DNA from: Clostridiales bacterium
Lineage (GTDB): Bacteria > Bacillota > Clostridia > Oscillospirales > CAG-272
Assembly: GCA_003523225.1 (NCBI GenBank)
Contig: DPGK01000004.1
Coordinates: 1-64,000, forward strand
Direction: 5' to 3'
DNA length: 64,000 nt
This document shows, in pieces, positions 27,503-35,937 of this stretch (position 1 is the stretch's first letter; each line of letters starts with the position of its first letter). The position numbers were made by a program, and so were the translations under genes. A model generated the notes under the pieces. It was not told where the DNA came from. It ran no database searches and saw nothing but the letters and a program-made list of their open reading frames with translations.

Positions 27503-28129
27503 ATGGCAAGATATATTGGCTCTGCCTGCAAGATCTGCCGCAGAGAAGGCGCCAAGCTCTACCTTAAGGGCGATCGCTGCCTGAGCGATAAATGCGCATT
27601 TGAGCGCAGACCTGTTGCTCCCGGTCAGCATGGTGCCGCCAGAAAGAAACAGAGAGAATATGGCGTTCAGCTTCGTGAGAAGCAGAAAGTCAAGAGATAC
27701 TACGGTCTTCTCGAGAAGCAGTTCAACAACTACTTCCAGGAAGCTGACCGTCTTGAGGGCATGACCGGTGAAAACCTGCTTATCCTTCTTGAACGTAGAC
27801 TTGACAACGCCGTATACAGAATGGGCATCGGCGACAGCCGCAAGGAGACCCGTCAGATAGTTCTTCACGCCCACATCCTTGTCAACGGCAAGAAAGTCAA
27901 TATTCCCTCATACCGTCTCAGAGTCGGTGATGTTATCAGTGTTGCTGAGAGCAGCCGCAAGAGCGAGAGAATAAAGCAGCTTATCGAGTCGATGGAGAGC
28001 AAGAACGCTCCCAAGTGGCTTGAGGTCAACAAGACCGACTGCACCGCCAAGGTCGTAGCGCTCCCTGCCAGAGACGACATCGAGCAGAGCTTCAACGAGC
28101 AGCTTATCGTCGAGCTCTATTCCAAGTAA
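27503..28129 (+). CDS. rpsD: Ribosomal protein S4 (uS4), zinc form
   Basis: The 208-residue protein has an N-terminal zinc site (CKIC, then C and C around [14 protein letters not shown]) and the S4 RNA-binding domain ([33 protein letters not shown]). It initiates 30S assembly and in many bacteria regulates its own synthesis. AGGAGG precedes the start. Confidence 0.98.
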   Translation: MARYIGSACKICRREGAKLYLKGDRCLSDKCAFERRPVAPGQHGAARKKQREYGVQLREKQKVKRYYGLLEKQFNNYFQEADRLEGMTGENLLILLERRLDNAVYRMGIGDSRKETRQIVLHAHILVNGKKVNIPSYRLRVGDVISVAESSRKSERIKQLIESMESKNAPKWLEVNKTDCTAKVVALPARDDIEQSFNEQLIVELYSK

Positions 28130-28256
28130 TACCGGCTGCCGAAGAATTTCTCCGGTATGCCGGAACCGACACCGGCGGCGGAGACTATTCGGTATCAACC
28201 ATTACGCAAGCATTAAAAACGCAAGCTGAAATTTATAGTTGGAGGGTATATTTGGA

Positions 28257-29234
28257 ATGATTGAAATAGAAAAGCCCAATATTGCAACAGTAGACCTTAA
28301 CGAGGACGGAAGATCTGGTAAATTCGTGATCGAGCCTTTGGAGCGCGGTTATGGCATCACTCTGGGCAACTCGCTCAGACGTGTACTGCTCAGCTCGCTT
28401 CCCGGAGTTGCCGTTACATCTATCAAGGTTGACGGCGTGCTTCACGAATTCTCAACTGTTCCCGGCATGACCGAGGACATGACTGAATTGGTCCTCAATG
28501 TCAAGGGTATTGTTGCAAAGCTTCACACTTCGGCTCCCAAGACCGTCATTCTTGACGTAACGGGACCCTGCGAAGTAGTTGCGGGCGACATAAAACAGGA
28601 TTCGGATATTGAAATTCTTAATGCAGATCATCACCTTGCAACGTTGTCCGAGGGTGGACATCTGTTTGCCGAGCTTACCTTTGAGTGCGGACGCGGCTAT
28701 GTGTCGCAGGAACGCAACAAGCTGCTCCATGCCGATGCCTACGGACCCAATGTAACGGCGCCGCTTGGTCTTATCTACACCGATTCTATATACACACCTG
28801 TTTACAATGTCAGCTATACAGTGGAAAACACCCGTGTAGGAAGCAACATCGCCGACTACGATAAGCTGACGCTTGAAGTCCTGACAAATGGGACGATAAC
28901 GGCAAAAGAAGCGATTTCACTCGGCGCCAAGATTCTCAACGAGCATCTCAACTTGTTTGTGGATTTGTCGGATGAAGCAAAGAACGCTGAGATAATGGTT
29001 ATTAGCGGCGAAAGCCCCAAAGAGAAGGTTCTTGAGATGACCATTGAGGATCTTGACCTGTCCGTGCGCAGCTTCAACTGTCTGAAGCGCGCGGGAATCG
29101 ACACGGTTTCTGATCTTGTCAGCCGCTCCGAGGAGGAAATGATAAAGGTTCGCAACCTCGGTAAGAAATCGCTTGAAGAAGTCACCCAAAAGCTCCAGTC
29201 GCTCGGCCTCGGTTTGCGCAAGGACGAGGAATAA
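28257..29234 (+). CDS. rpoA: RNA polymerase alpha subunit
   Basis: The 325-residue protein has an N-terminal assembly domain ([21 protein letters not shown]) and a C-terminal domain ([36 protein letters not shown]) that contacts UP elements and activators. The start chosen is the ATG at 28257, ten bases after GGAGGG; a TTG six codons upstream overlaps that site. A 127-bp gap after rpsD contains no gene. Confidence 0.98.
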   Translation: MIEIEKPNIATVDLNEDGRSGKFVIEPLERGYGITLGNSLRRVLLSSLPGVAVTSIKVDGVLHEFSTVPGMTEDMTELVLNVKGIVAKLHTSAPKTVILDVTGPCEVVAGDIKQDSDIEILNADHHLATLSEGGHLFAELTFECGRGYVSQERNKLLHADAYGPNVTAPLGLIYTDSIYTPVYNVSYTVENTRVGSNIADYDKLTLEVLTNGTITAKEAISLGAKILNEHLNLFVDLSDEAKNAEIMVISGESPKEKVLEMTIEDLDLSVRSFNCLKRAGIDTVSDLVSRSEEEMIKVRNLGKKSLEEVTQKLQSLGLGLRKDEE

Positions 29235-29290
29235 GACCGAGCAACGGGTAACAGCGAAACGAAAAGAAACATTTAAGGAGGGAGCATAAG

Positions 29291-29737
29291 ATGCCCGGAA
29301 CCAGAAAGCTCGGCAGACCCACAGCTCACAGAAACGCGATGCTTCGCGGGCTTGTGACTTATCTGCTCGAGAACGGTAAGGTCGAGACAACTCTCACCCG
29401 CGCGAAGGAAGTTCGCGCGATGGCTGAGAAGATGATTACTCTCGGCAAAGAAAATACACTTGCAAGCCGTCGTGCCGCTCTTGCTTATATAACCAAGGAA
29501 GAGGTAGTTACCAAGCTGTTCACACAGATCGCTCCTCTTTTTGCCGACGTAAACGGCGGTTACACCGCTATTTACAAGCTTGGTCCCCGTCGCGGTGACG
29601 CCGCAGAGATGGCTCTCATCACTCTGACCAAGAGTGTTGAAGCACCCGATGAGAAGAGCAAGAAGAAAGCCGCCAAGGCTGCTGAAAAGGCTGAGGAAAA
29701 GGTCGAAGAAAAGACCGAAGAAGCCAAGGCTGAGTAA
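29291..29737 (+). CDS. rplQ: Ribosomal protein L17 (bL17) with Lys/Glu/Ala tail
   Basis: The first about 117 residues are a normal L17 ([57 protein letters not shown]). The final 30 residues are a charged Lys/Glu/Ala repeat tail, longer than in most relatives. It is the last gene of the cluster and is followed by a strong terminator. Confidence 0.97.
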   Translation: MPGTRKLGRPTAHRNAMLRGLVTYLLENGKVETTLTRAKEVRAMAEKMITLGKENTLASRRAALAYITKEEVVTKLFTQIAPLFADVNGGYTAIYKLGPRRGDAAEMALITLTKSVEAPDEKSKKKAAKAAEKAEEKVEEKTEEAKAE

Positions 29738-29779
29738 GTCTGCACTGACTGAAGTTAAATAAGGGAATAATATCCCGCC

Positions 29780-29817
29780 GGGGCTGTTGCGTAAGGCAAC
29801 AGCCCCCAATTTTTTTT
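29780..29817 (+). terminator. Terminator of the ribosomal cluster
   Basis: GGGGCTGTTGC and GCAACAGCCCC form an 11-bp perfect stem with loop GTAAG, followed by CAATTTTTTTT. A covarying near-copy occurs at 52648-52674. Confidence 0.95.
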
Positions 29818-29854
29818 GCATAGATCACGATTGAATAGGGATCAAAGCATATCA

Positions 29855-29884
29855 AAAAGCTGCCGTTTGCGGCGGCTTTTTGGC
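29855..29884. terminator. Second hairpin after rplQ, probably bidirectional
   Basis: AAAAGCTGCCG and CGGCGGCTTTT pair around a short TTTG loop with A/T runs on both sides. Confidence 0.7.
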
Positions 29885-29948
29885 ATATCGAATATTTTTT
29901 GATTTTATAAAATAATATGAAATATCGGTAACATATTTTTACGCAGGC

Positions 29949-29977
29949 TTGACAGTGTCGCGGTTTAATGCTACAAT
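29949..29977 (+). promoter_or_regulatory. Consensus promoter of the marR-marR-citrate synthase operon
   Basis: TTGACA (29949-29954) and TACAAT (29972-29977) are separated by exactly 17 bp. The transcription start would be near 29984, at the first base of a palindromic repeat. Confidence 0.9.
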
Positions 29978-29983
29978 ATAATA

Positions 29984-30002
29984 GTTCAAAAAAGAACAGT
30001 TC
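29984..30002 (+). promoter_or_regulatory. Candidate MarR operator at the transcription start
   Basis: GTTC-N6-GAAC is followed immediately by a third half-site, giving GTTCAAAAAAGAAC then A-GTTC. The overlapping inverted repeats sit at +1, where a bound repressor would block RNA polymerase. Autoregulation by the MarR protein encoded 25 bp downstream is inferred. Confidence 0.6.
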
Positions 30003-30026
30003 CAAAACGCACTATTGGAGAATAAC

Positions 30027-30488
30027 ATGAACAGGATATTTGAAAATATGTATGCCAGCCGAGAGCTTCAGTCAATGCTTTTCAGCTCGGTATGCGAAAA
30101 ATATAATATTACGCATGCGGAAATGCTTGTTCTGCTTTTTCTTTACAGGAATAAGAGCAGTGATACAGCAACGGATATAGTCGAAAGACTTAAAATCGCC
30201 AAGTCACATGTTTCGGCTTCGGTAAGAGACCTTGAGGAGCGCGGATATATCACGGGAAGCTATGCGGGGCACGACAGAAGGACCATACATCTTGGACTTT
30301 GCGAAAAAAGCAATGAAATAATCCGTGCAGGCGAACGCGCTCAGGATGAATTCGTATCAGTCATCTGCCGTGGTTTTTCCGATGACGAGTTGAATACATT
30401 TAAAAACTATATTCAGAGAATGACAGGGAACATCAACGAATACCTTGACGATCACAATTATAAAAAAGGAGGAAACCATGATCAATAA
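30027..30488 (+). CDS. MarR-family transcriptional regulator (first of tandem pair)
   Basis: The 153-residue protein has a MarR winged helix: ITHAEMLVLLFLYRNKSSDTATDIVERLKIAKSHVSASVRDLEERGYI, with the wing YAGHDRRTIHLGL. Flanking helices would form the dimer. MarR proteins bind palindromes and respond to small ligands or oxidation. The start is the ATG after TTGGAG; a TTG inside that site is rejected. Its last ten bases overlap the next gene, which is also a MarR protein. Confidence 0.85.
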   Translation: MNRIFENMYASRELQSMLFSSVCEKYNITHAEMLVLLFLYRNKSSDTATDIVERLKIAKSHVSASVRDLEERGYITGSYAGHDRRTIHLGLCEKSNEIIRAGERAQDEFVSVICRGFSDDELNTFKNYIQRMTGNINEYLDDHNYKKGGNHDQ

Positions 30489-30957
30489 TCAGGAACTTGC
30501 CCAGCTTTCAAACGAACTAACATATCACAGATATATGTTCACGCAGGGACAGGCGGCAGGCTTGTTCAGGGATATATCAGTGCCGGAATATGTTGCTCTG
30601 CACTGTATTTTCAATTCTGTATCACAAAAGAGCGACGGCGCTCAAAGGACGTACCTTAAGGATATTGCAGAGGAGCTGCATCTGTCAATTCCAAAAACCT
30701 CAGCGATGATAGGTGCGCTTCGCGATAAGGGATTGATATCATGGGGGCATGACGGCAACGGGAGCGACGGAACCTATGTCAGCGTTACCGCTTCCGGAGC
30801 CGGACTTGTGGAGCGTCAGGAGGCGGTGCTTAAAAATTACTACAGCAGAGTCATTGAAAAATTCGGTGAGAAAAAGCTGGTCGCCCTGTTCAGCCTGATG
30901 GAGGAGCTTGAGATTGTTATGGACAGAGAATTAAGTGAAAAAGGGGAAAATGACTGA
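30478..30957 (+). CDS. MarR-like regulator (second of tandem pair)
   Basis: The 159-residue protein has a MarR-type helix-turn-helix (YLKDIAEELHLSIPKTSAMIGALRDKGLI) with a wing containing DGNGSDGTYVSVTASG and a C-terminal dimer helix. It overlaps the preceding gene by 11 nt with AAAGGAGG inside that gene, and its stop overlaps the citrate synthase start by one base. Tight coupling of two different MarR proteins suggests a heterodimer or paired sensors controlling the operon (inference). A longer upstream frame is rejected on ribosome-binding-site grounds. Confidence 0.8.
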   Translation: MINNQELAQLSNELTYHRYMFTQGQAAGLFRDISVPEYVALHCIFNSVSQKSDGAQRTYLKDIAEELHLSIPKTSAMIGALRDKGLISWGHDGNGSDGTYVSVTASGAGLVERQEAVLKNYYSRVIEKFGEKKLVALFSLMEELEIVMDRELSEKGEND

Positions 30958-32291
30958 TGTCTTTGAAGCTTGGTGATTACGCGGCGGACATGGAGCAGGT
31001 GTGCCGCAAAAATGACAGCATTGCGCCGCGGCTTTACGAGGAGTACGGTGTTAAAAAGGGATTGCGCGACGAAAACGGGAACGGTGTTCTTGCCGGTCTT
31101 ACCAATATATCAAAAATCGTATCGTCGGAATTCAGAGACGGCAGGAAGGTTTCATGCGACGGTCAGCTGTGGTATCGCGGCTATCGCGTGGAAGATCTGT
31201 TAGGCAGCCTCGGGGAGAACGCGCTGGGATATGAGAAGGTAGCGTATCTGCTTCTGATGGGGGAAATGCCGGACGAAAAAACGGCGGGGGAATTCCGGCG
31301 GCTTATAGGAAAATGCAGAACGCTTCCGACTAATTTCACAAGAGATGTGATAATGAAGGCTCCAAGCGGAGATATTATGAATTCCATGACGCGAAGCATT
31401 CTTACGCTTGCATCTTACGACGAGAAGGCTAATGACACAAGTGTAAGCAACTCGCTGCGGCAGTGTATTCAGATGATAAGCGAGTTTCCACTGCTTGCGG
31501 TTTATGCCTATCATGCTTATAATTATTACGATAACATGGGCAGCATGATAATTCACCGTCCGGACCCGAAGCTGTCAACTGCGGAAAATTTCCTCATGAT
31601 GCTTCGCCCGGATCAGAAATACACCGCAACCGAGGCAAAGGTGCTTGATACGGCGCTTATTCTGCATATGGAGCACGGCGGCGGGAACAACTCTACTTTC
31701 ACAACACGTGTAATCACCTCATCGGGGTCGGACACATATTCTACCGTGGCGGCGGCAATGTCGTCGCTCAAAGGTCCTAAACACGGCGGAGCAAATATCA
31801 AGGTCATGGAAATGATGGAGGATATCCGTAGTCATGTTTCCGATTATTCGGATAAGGACGAGCTTGCGGCTTATCTGGCCAAAATAATCAATAAGGAAGC
31901 CTTTGACCGCAAGGGACTTATATACGGTATGGGACACGCAGTTTATTCGCTGTCAGACCCGCGCGAGCGGGTCTTCAAAGGATATGTTAATAAGCTCGCC
32001 GCCGAGAAGGGCAGGGAGAAGGATCTGGAGCTGTATAAAAACGTGGAGGAGCTTGCACCCGAGCTTATCGCAAAGAACCGCCATATTTACAAGGGGGTCA
32101 GCCCGAATGTGGACTTTTACAGCGGCTTTGTTTATGATATGCTGGGCATACCGAAGGAGCTTTATACTGCGATGTTCGCCATTGCGAGAATAGTCGGTTG
32201 GAGCGCGCACCGCATTGAGGAGCTGATATGCATGGATAAAATAATCCGTCCGGCATATATGAGCGTCATGGAGGAAAGGTCGGAGGGATAA
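30957..32291 (+). CDS. Citrate/2-methylcitrate synthase
   Basis: This 444-residue protein condenses an acyl-CoA with oxaloacetate. Family features are visible: LWYRGYRVEDLL, the His in LHMEHGGGNNST, GPKHGGAN, GMGHAVYSLSDPRE with the catalytic His, the Asp in SPNVDFYSGFVYDMLG, and the C-terminal RIVGWSAHRIEE. The length matches the type II bacterial form with an N-terminal extension. No aconitase or isocitrate dehydrogenase is adjacent, so the route (glutamate synthesis or propionyl-CoA use) cannot be decided. It is translationally coupled to two MarR regulators. Confidence 0.92.
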   Translation: MSLKLGDYAADMEQVCRKNDSIAPRLYEEYGVKKGLRDENGNGVLAGLTNISKIVSSEFRDGRKVSCDGQLWYRGYRVEDLLGSLGENALGYEKVAYLLLMGEMPDEKTAGEFRRLIGKCRTLPTNFTRDVIMKAPSGDIMNSMTRSILTLASYDEKANDTSVSNSLRQCIQMISEFPLLAVYAYHAYNYYDNMGSMIIHRPDPKLSTAENFLMMLRPDQKYTATEAKVLDTALILHMEHGGGNNSTFTTRVITSSGSDTYSTVAAAMSSLKGPKHGGANIKVMEMMEDIRSHVSDYSDKDELAAYLAKIINKEAFDRKGLIYGMGHAVYSLSDPRERVFKGYVNKLAAEKGREKDLELYKNVEELAPELIAKNRHIYKGVSPNVDFYSGFVYDMLGIPKELYTAMFAIARIVGWSAHRIEELICMDKIIRPAYMSVMEERSEG

Positions 32292-32335
32292 GTTTTGTTT
32301 TTTATCCTCATTTGAGCGGCGAGGGGTGATAGGCA

Positions 32336-32364
32336 TTGACTTTTATATTGTAATATTGTATAAT
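32336..32364 (+). promoter_or_regulatory. Promoter of hisS
   Basis: TTGACT and TATAAT are separated by 17 bp, about 40 bp before the hisS start. Confidence 0.85.
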
Positions 32365-32405
32365 ATTAAAGCAAAATGTATTGCAAAGAAAGGCTTTAAT
32401 ATAAA

Positions 32406-33641
32406 ATGCAGCTCATAAAGACTCCTACTAAGGGAATGAACGATTATCTTCCGCGCGAGACGAGACTGCGCGAATATGTAAAGAGCGTGATAATCCGCGC
32501 GTATGAAAAAAGTGGCTTTTCAATGATAGAAACCCCGGCGGTCGAACACATTGAAAACCTGACCGGAAAAAACGGCGGAGAAAACGAAAAACTTATCTTC
32601 AAGATCATGAAACGCGGCGAAAAGCTCAGCGAGGCGGCAGGCGCGGGCGACGGCGAGCTTTGCGATAGCGGTCTGCGTTATGACCTTACCGTGCCGCTTT
32701 CAAGATATTACGCAAACAATCAGGCAAAACTGACCACGCCCTTTATGGCGATGCAGATAGGCAATGTCTGGCGCGCCGACCGCCCTCAGAAGGGCAGATT
32801 CCGCCAGTTCACACAGTGCGATATAGATATTCTGGGCGATGCGTCGCAGATGGCGGAGATAACCCTTATATCGGCTACCACCGGAGTTCTCCGTGAGCTG
32901 GGCTTTGATAATTTTACAGTCCGCATAAACGACCGCCGGCTACTCAAGGTATGCGCCGACTTCTGCGGATTTGCCGCCGAGGACTGCGACAGGGTCTTTA
33001 TCACGCTTGACAAGATGGACAAGATAGGTCTTGACGGCGTCAAAAACGAGCTGCTTGGAGAGGGCTTTGACCCCGAGTCGGTTGATAAGTACATCTCCCT
33101 GTACGAAAATTGCGGCGATGTGTCGGTGGCGGAATTTGCTTCCCAAAGACTGTGCGGCAACGGTGCGGATATTGCCGCCTCGCTTGAGAGCATCATGCGC
33201 TGTGCAACTGCGGCTACCTCCGGCGGATGCCGTCTGAAATTTGATCCCACGCTGGTGCGCGGAATGTCGTATTACACCGGGACTATTTTTGAGATAAGCA
33301 TGGACGGCTACGGCTATTCCGTTGGCGGAGGAGGCAGGTACGACGAGATGCTTGCCAAATTCTCAGGGCAGAAAACGCCCGCCTGTGGATTTTCTCTTGG
33401 ATTTGAGCGCATAGTTGCGGCGCTTGCCGACCGCGGCTTTGAGCCGCCTGCCGCTGAGCGCAGTATCGCGTTTCTGGCGTCCAAAGGGATAGAGGAGGAG
33501 AAAATGCTTTCGATGCTCTCCGACGCGGCGCAGCTTCGCGCCGAGGGCGCGAGAGTTCTCGTCACACCCCGCATGAAAAACGTCTATTTCCAGAAAAATA
33601 AACTCTCCGAGGACGGATATACCGAGTTTGTGGAGTACTGA
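32406..33641 (+). CDS. hisS: Histidyl-tRNA synthetase
   Basis: The 411-residue class II synthetase has motif 1 near TPAVEH, motif 2 in GNVWRADRPQKGRFRQFTQCDIDILG, the histidine-binding segment LVRGMSYYTGTIFE (Ser replaces the more common Asp) and motif 3 in ACGFSLGFERI. The C-terminal anticodon-binding domain is present though compact. It charges tRNA-His. It starts after AAGAAAGG and has its own promoter. No T-box leader is present. Confidence 0.95.
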   Translation: MQLIKTPTKGMNDYLPRETRLREYVKSVIIRAYEKSGFSMIETPAVEHIENLTGKNGGENEKLIFKIMKRGEKLSEAAGAGDGELCDSGLRYDLTVPLSRYYANNQAKLTTPFMAMQIGNVWRADRPQKGRFRQFTQCDIDILGDASQMAEITLISATTGVLRELGFDNFTVRINDRRLLKVCADFCGFAAEDCDRVFITLDKMDKIGLDGVKNELLGEGFDPESVDKYISLYENCGDVSVAEFASQRLCGNGADIAASLESIMRCATAATSGGCRLKFDPTLVRGMSYYTGTIFEISMDGYGYSVGGGGRYDEMLAKFSGQKTPACGFSLGFERIVAALADRGFEPPAAERSIAFLASKGIEEEKMLSMLSDAAQLRAEGARVLVTPRMKNVYFQKNKLSEDGYTEFVEY

Positions 33642-33700
33642 TAGCGCAAGCGGAAAGTTTAATTCCTTTTGATTCCGCCTGACGCTTTATTATACGAAAT

Positions 33701-33732
33701 AAAGACCGCTGACTGCATTGCCGGCGGTCTTT
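33701..33732 (+). terminator. Terminator after hisS
   Basis: AAAGACCGC and GCGGTCTTT form a perfect 9-bp stem with a 14-base loop, followed by a T-rich stretch. Confidence 0.65.
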
Positions 33733-33764
33733 CCGTTCGTTCATCCGATTATAATGTTCAGTGA

Positions 33765-33793
33765 TTGACAATATTGAAGATTTATTGTATAAT
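33765..33793 (+). promoter_or_regulatory. Consensus promoter of the CPBP protease gene
   Basis: TTGACA and TATAAT match the consensus exactly with a 17-bp spacer. Confidence 0.92.
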
Positions 33794-33833
33794 ATAAAAT
33801 TAAAGAGTTATCGGGGGGCGGACAAGTCCGCAG

Positions 33834-34820
33834 GTGAAAAACATGACCGGAGTGTATGAAGGATATGGGGAGACAGTGAGCGCTAAGAACGGCTTTCGCG
33901 GAGTATGCGGAAGGATAGGGCTTACTATGCTGTTTCACACTTTGCTTATATACCTGCTGTTCTTGCTGAATTATATTCTCGACGCTCATTTGCGCGCATT
34001 TGCGGATGCCCATGCCGGGATATTCGGCGCGCATGCTGCCGATATTGCGTCGGGATGTTCGGAGGCTGTGGCATATCTTTTGTCATTTATGCTTCCGGTT
34101 GCATTCTTTCGGTTTACCTCAGTGCGCCGTAATATACAGCCGATGCGGCTTGGTGTGCGCTTATCCTCCAATACGGCGGCGTGGATAATTTTCGCCGTTG
34201 CCGCAACAGTTGCCGCTTCATATGTCAACTATTGGATAGTGCGGTTTGCAGGCGTTCCTTCATATGAGGGAGAGGAGCTTCCCAATGACGCGGTGGGTAT
34301 TATAATTTCATTTATGTGCACCGCGCTGGTTCCGGCACTTTGCGAGGAATTTCTTTTCCGCGGCTGTATACTGTCAAATCTGCTTCCATACGGCAAGTCT
34401 GCTGCCATCATAGGCTCGGCGGTGCTGTTTGCGCTGATGCACAACAATGTGCGGCAATTTTTTTATACTGCCGTTGCCGGGCTGATACTTGGCTGGGTCT
34501 ATGTTGAGACACGCTCTGTCTGGACCTGCACGTTTATACATCTGTTCAATAATGCAGTATCTGTTTTCATGCCGGCGTTCTGTGATCGCTTTCACCCTGC
34601 AGCGTCAGTGCTGATATCCTGCCTTTTTGACGCAGTGCTGCTGGCTGCCGGAGTTGCCGCAGGGGTGTTTCTTATCAACTCACGCGCCGCTGAACGGAAA
34701 TCACTGCCAACGGATGCGGATTGCAATGTCTGCGAGCGTGGAAATCTGCGCGGATTTTTCACTCCGGCAATGATAATATTTTTTGCCGTGGCGCTGATAC
34801 TTGCCGTGTTGAACATCTGA
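33834..34820 (+). CDS. CPBP-family intramembrane metalloprotease
   Basis: The roughly 328-residue membrane protein has about eight hydrophobic segments. It carries the CPBP/CAAX-protease-like motifs: EEFLFRG (Glu-Glu-X3-Arg near residue 171), FALMHNN (Phe-X3-His) and TFIHLFNN with the second His. Members include Rce1-like proteases and bacteriocin-immunity proteins; the substrate is unknown. The start may be GTG at 33834, spaced well from GGGGGG, or ATG at 33843 after AGGTG. A short palindrome, GCGGACAAGTCCGC, spans 33827-33840 at the ribosome binding site and could influence translation. Confidence 0.82.
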   Translation: MKNMTGVYEGYGETVSAKNGFRGVCGRIGLTMLFHTLLIYLLFLLNYILDAHLRAFADAHAGIFGAHAADIASGCSEAVAYLLSFMLPVAFFRFTSVRRNIQPMRLGVRLSSNTAAWIIFAVAATVAASYVNYWIVRFAGVPSYEGEELPNDAVGIIISFMCTALVPALCEEFLFRGCILSNLLPYGKSAAIIGSAVLFALMHNNVRQFFYTAVAGLILGWVYVETRSVWTCTFIHLFNNAVSVFMPAFCDRFHPAASVLISCLFDAVLLAAGVAAGVFLINSRAAERKSLPTDADCNVCERGNLRGFFTPAMIIFFAVALILAVLNI

Positions 34821-34843
34821 CATGTGTTTACTGCTGAAAGCTG

Positions 34844-35863
34844 ATGAAAAAGATAGTTACTGAAAACGATAACATCGCCGCAGAGCGCGATATACAGTTC
34901 ATGCGCGAGGCGCTCTCCCTTGCCGGTGAAGCGGCTCTGGCTGGTGAGATTCCGGTCGGAGCCGTGGTCGTAAGACACGGCGAGATAATAGGCAGGGGCA
35001 GAAACCGGCGGGAAGGCGGCGGAGGAGCTGTCGCGCACGCGGAAATTGAAGCCATCAGCGACGCCTGCCGCAGACTTGGCGGCTGGCGGCTTTCAGGCTG
35101 TGAGCTTTACGTTACGCTTGAGCCGTGCCCGATGTGTGCCGGAGCTGTAATCAACGCGCGGCTTGACAGGGTGGTATTTGGCGCTCATGACGCAAAAGGC
35201 GGGGCGCTTGGTGGGCTTTTTGATCTGAGCGCATATCCGCTCGGCTGTCGTCCTCTGGTAGAGGGCGGTGTGCTTGAAACGGAATGCGCGGAGCTGCTTC
35301 GTTCCTTTTTTGCCGCGCGACGAAGTGCCGAAGGCAAGCCGCGTCGGCTGCTGCGCGAGTTTTATCTGAAGCATGCCGACGAACTGGCACCCGCACTGCT
35401 TGGCAAATGGCTCTGTCGCCGAAATAAGGAAACCGGAGAGGTAAAGCGCGCCCGCATTACGGAGACAGAGTGCTATCTTGGCGAAGATGATACCGCCTGT
35501 CACGCTCATCGCGGAAAGACCGACCGCACCAAGATCCTTTGGGAGCGCGGCGGTACTGTATATGTGTACCTGTGCTACGGGATGCACAGCCTGCTTAACA
35601 TAGTAAGCGGTCAGCGCGGAGATCCGGAGGCGGTGCTGATACGCGGTGTCGAGGGCGCGGACGGTCCCGGACGGGTGACCAAATATCTCGGCATCGACCG
35701 TGGGCTTAACGGACACGACGCGGTCTTTTCGGATGAGCTTTGGATCGAGGATGACGGTGTGCCGTCTCCCGACTACACCGCATTGCCGCGAGTAGGCATA
35801 GATTATGCCGAGCCCGACGACCGCGACAGACCGTGGCGGTTCACCGCTATATCGCGGGAATGA
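34844..35863 (+). CDS. Fused tRNA adenosine deaminase (TadA) and 3-methyladenine/hypoxanthine DNA glycosylase (AAG type)
   Basis: This is one 339-residue reading frame with two enzymes. Residues about 15-165 are TadA: zinc/catalytic H65-A-E67 and P94-C95-P-M-C98, with IPVGAVVV and NARLDRVVFGAHD. TadA makes inosine at the wobble base of tRNA-Arg. Residues about 172-339 are an alkyladenine DNA glycosylase of the mammalian AAG/bacterial Mpg fold: LAPALLGKWL, TETECY (catalytic Glu likely E209, stacking Y211), CHAHRGKT, the YVYLCYGMHSLLNIV strand, and LIRG...GPGRVTKYLGI. AAG enzymes excise hypoxanthine and 3-alkyladenine from DNA. All key residues look intact and there is no frameshift. The start codon has a weak site. 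Confidence 0.9.
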   Translation: MKKIVTENDNIAAERDIQFMREALSLAGEAALAGEIPVGAVVVRHGEIIGRGRNRREGGGGAVAHAEIEAISDACRRLGGWRLSGCELYVTLEPCPMCAGAVINARLDRVVFGAHDAKGGALGGLFDLSAYPLGCRPLVEGGVLETECAELLRSFFAARRSAEGKPRRLLREFYLKHADELAPALLGKWLCRRNKETGEVKRARITETECYLGEDDTACHAHRGKTDRTKILWERGGTVYVYLCYGMHSLLNIVSGQRGDPEAVLIRGVEGADGPGRVTKYLGIDRGLNGHDAVFSDELWIEDDGVPSPDYTALPRVGIDYAEPDDRDRPWRFTAISRE

Positions 35864-35937
35864 GCGTATAACAGATTATCTGATAAAATATATATTCCGT
35901 AGAGAAAACAAAAAGCCGTAAAGGGGGTATCGCAATA

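Noticed and set aside
33827-33840. GCGGACAAGTCCGC palindrome before the CPBP protease as an operator
   Set aside because: It is a single short palindrome at the ribosome binding site, downstream of the likely transcription start; there is no second copy or adjacent regulator to support a protein site.
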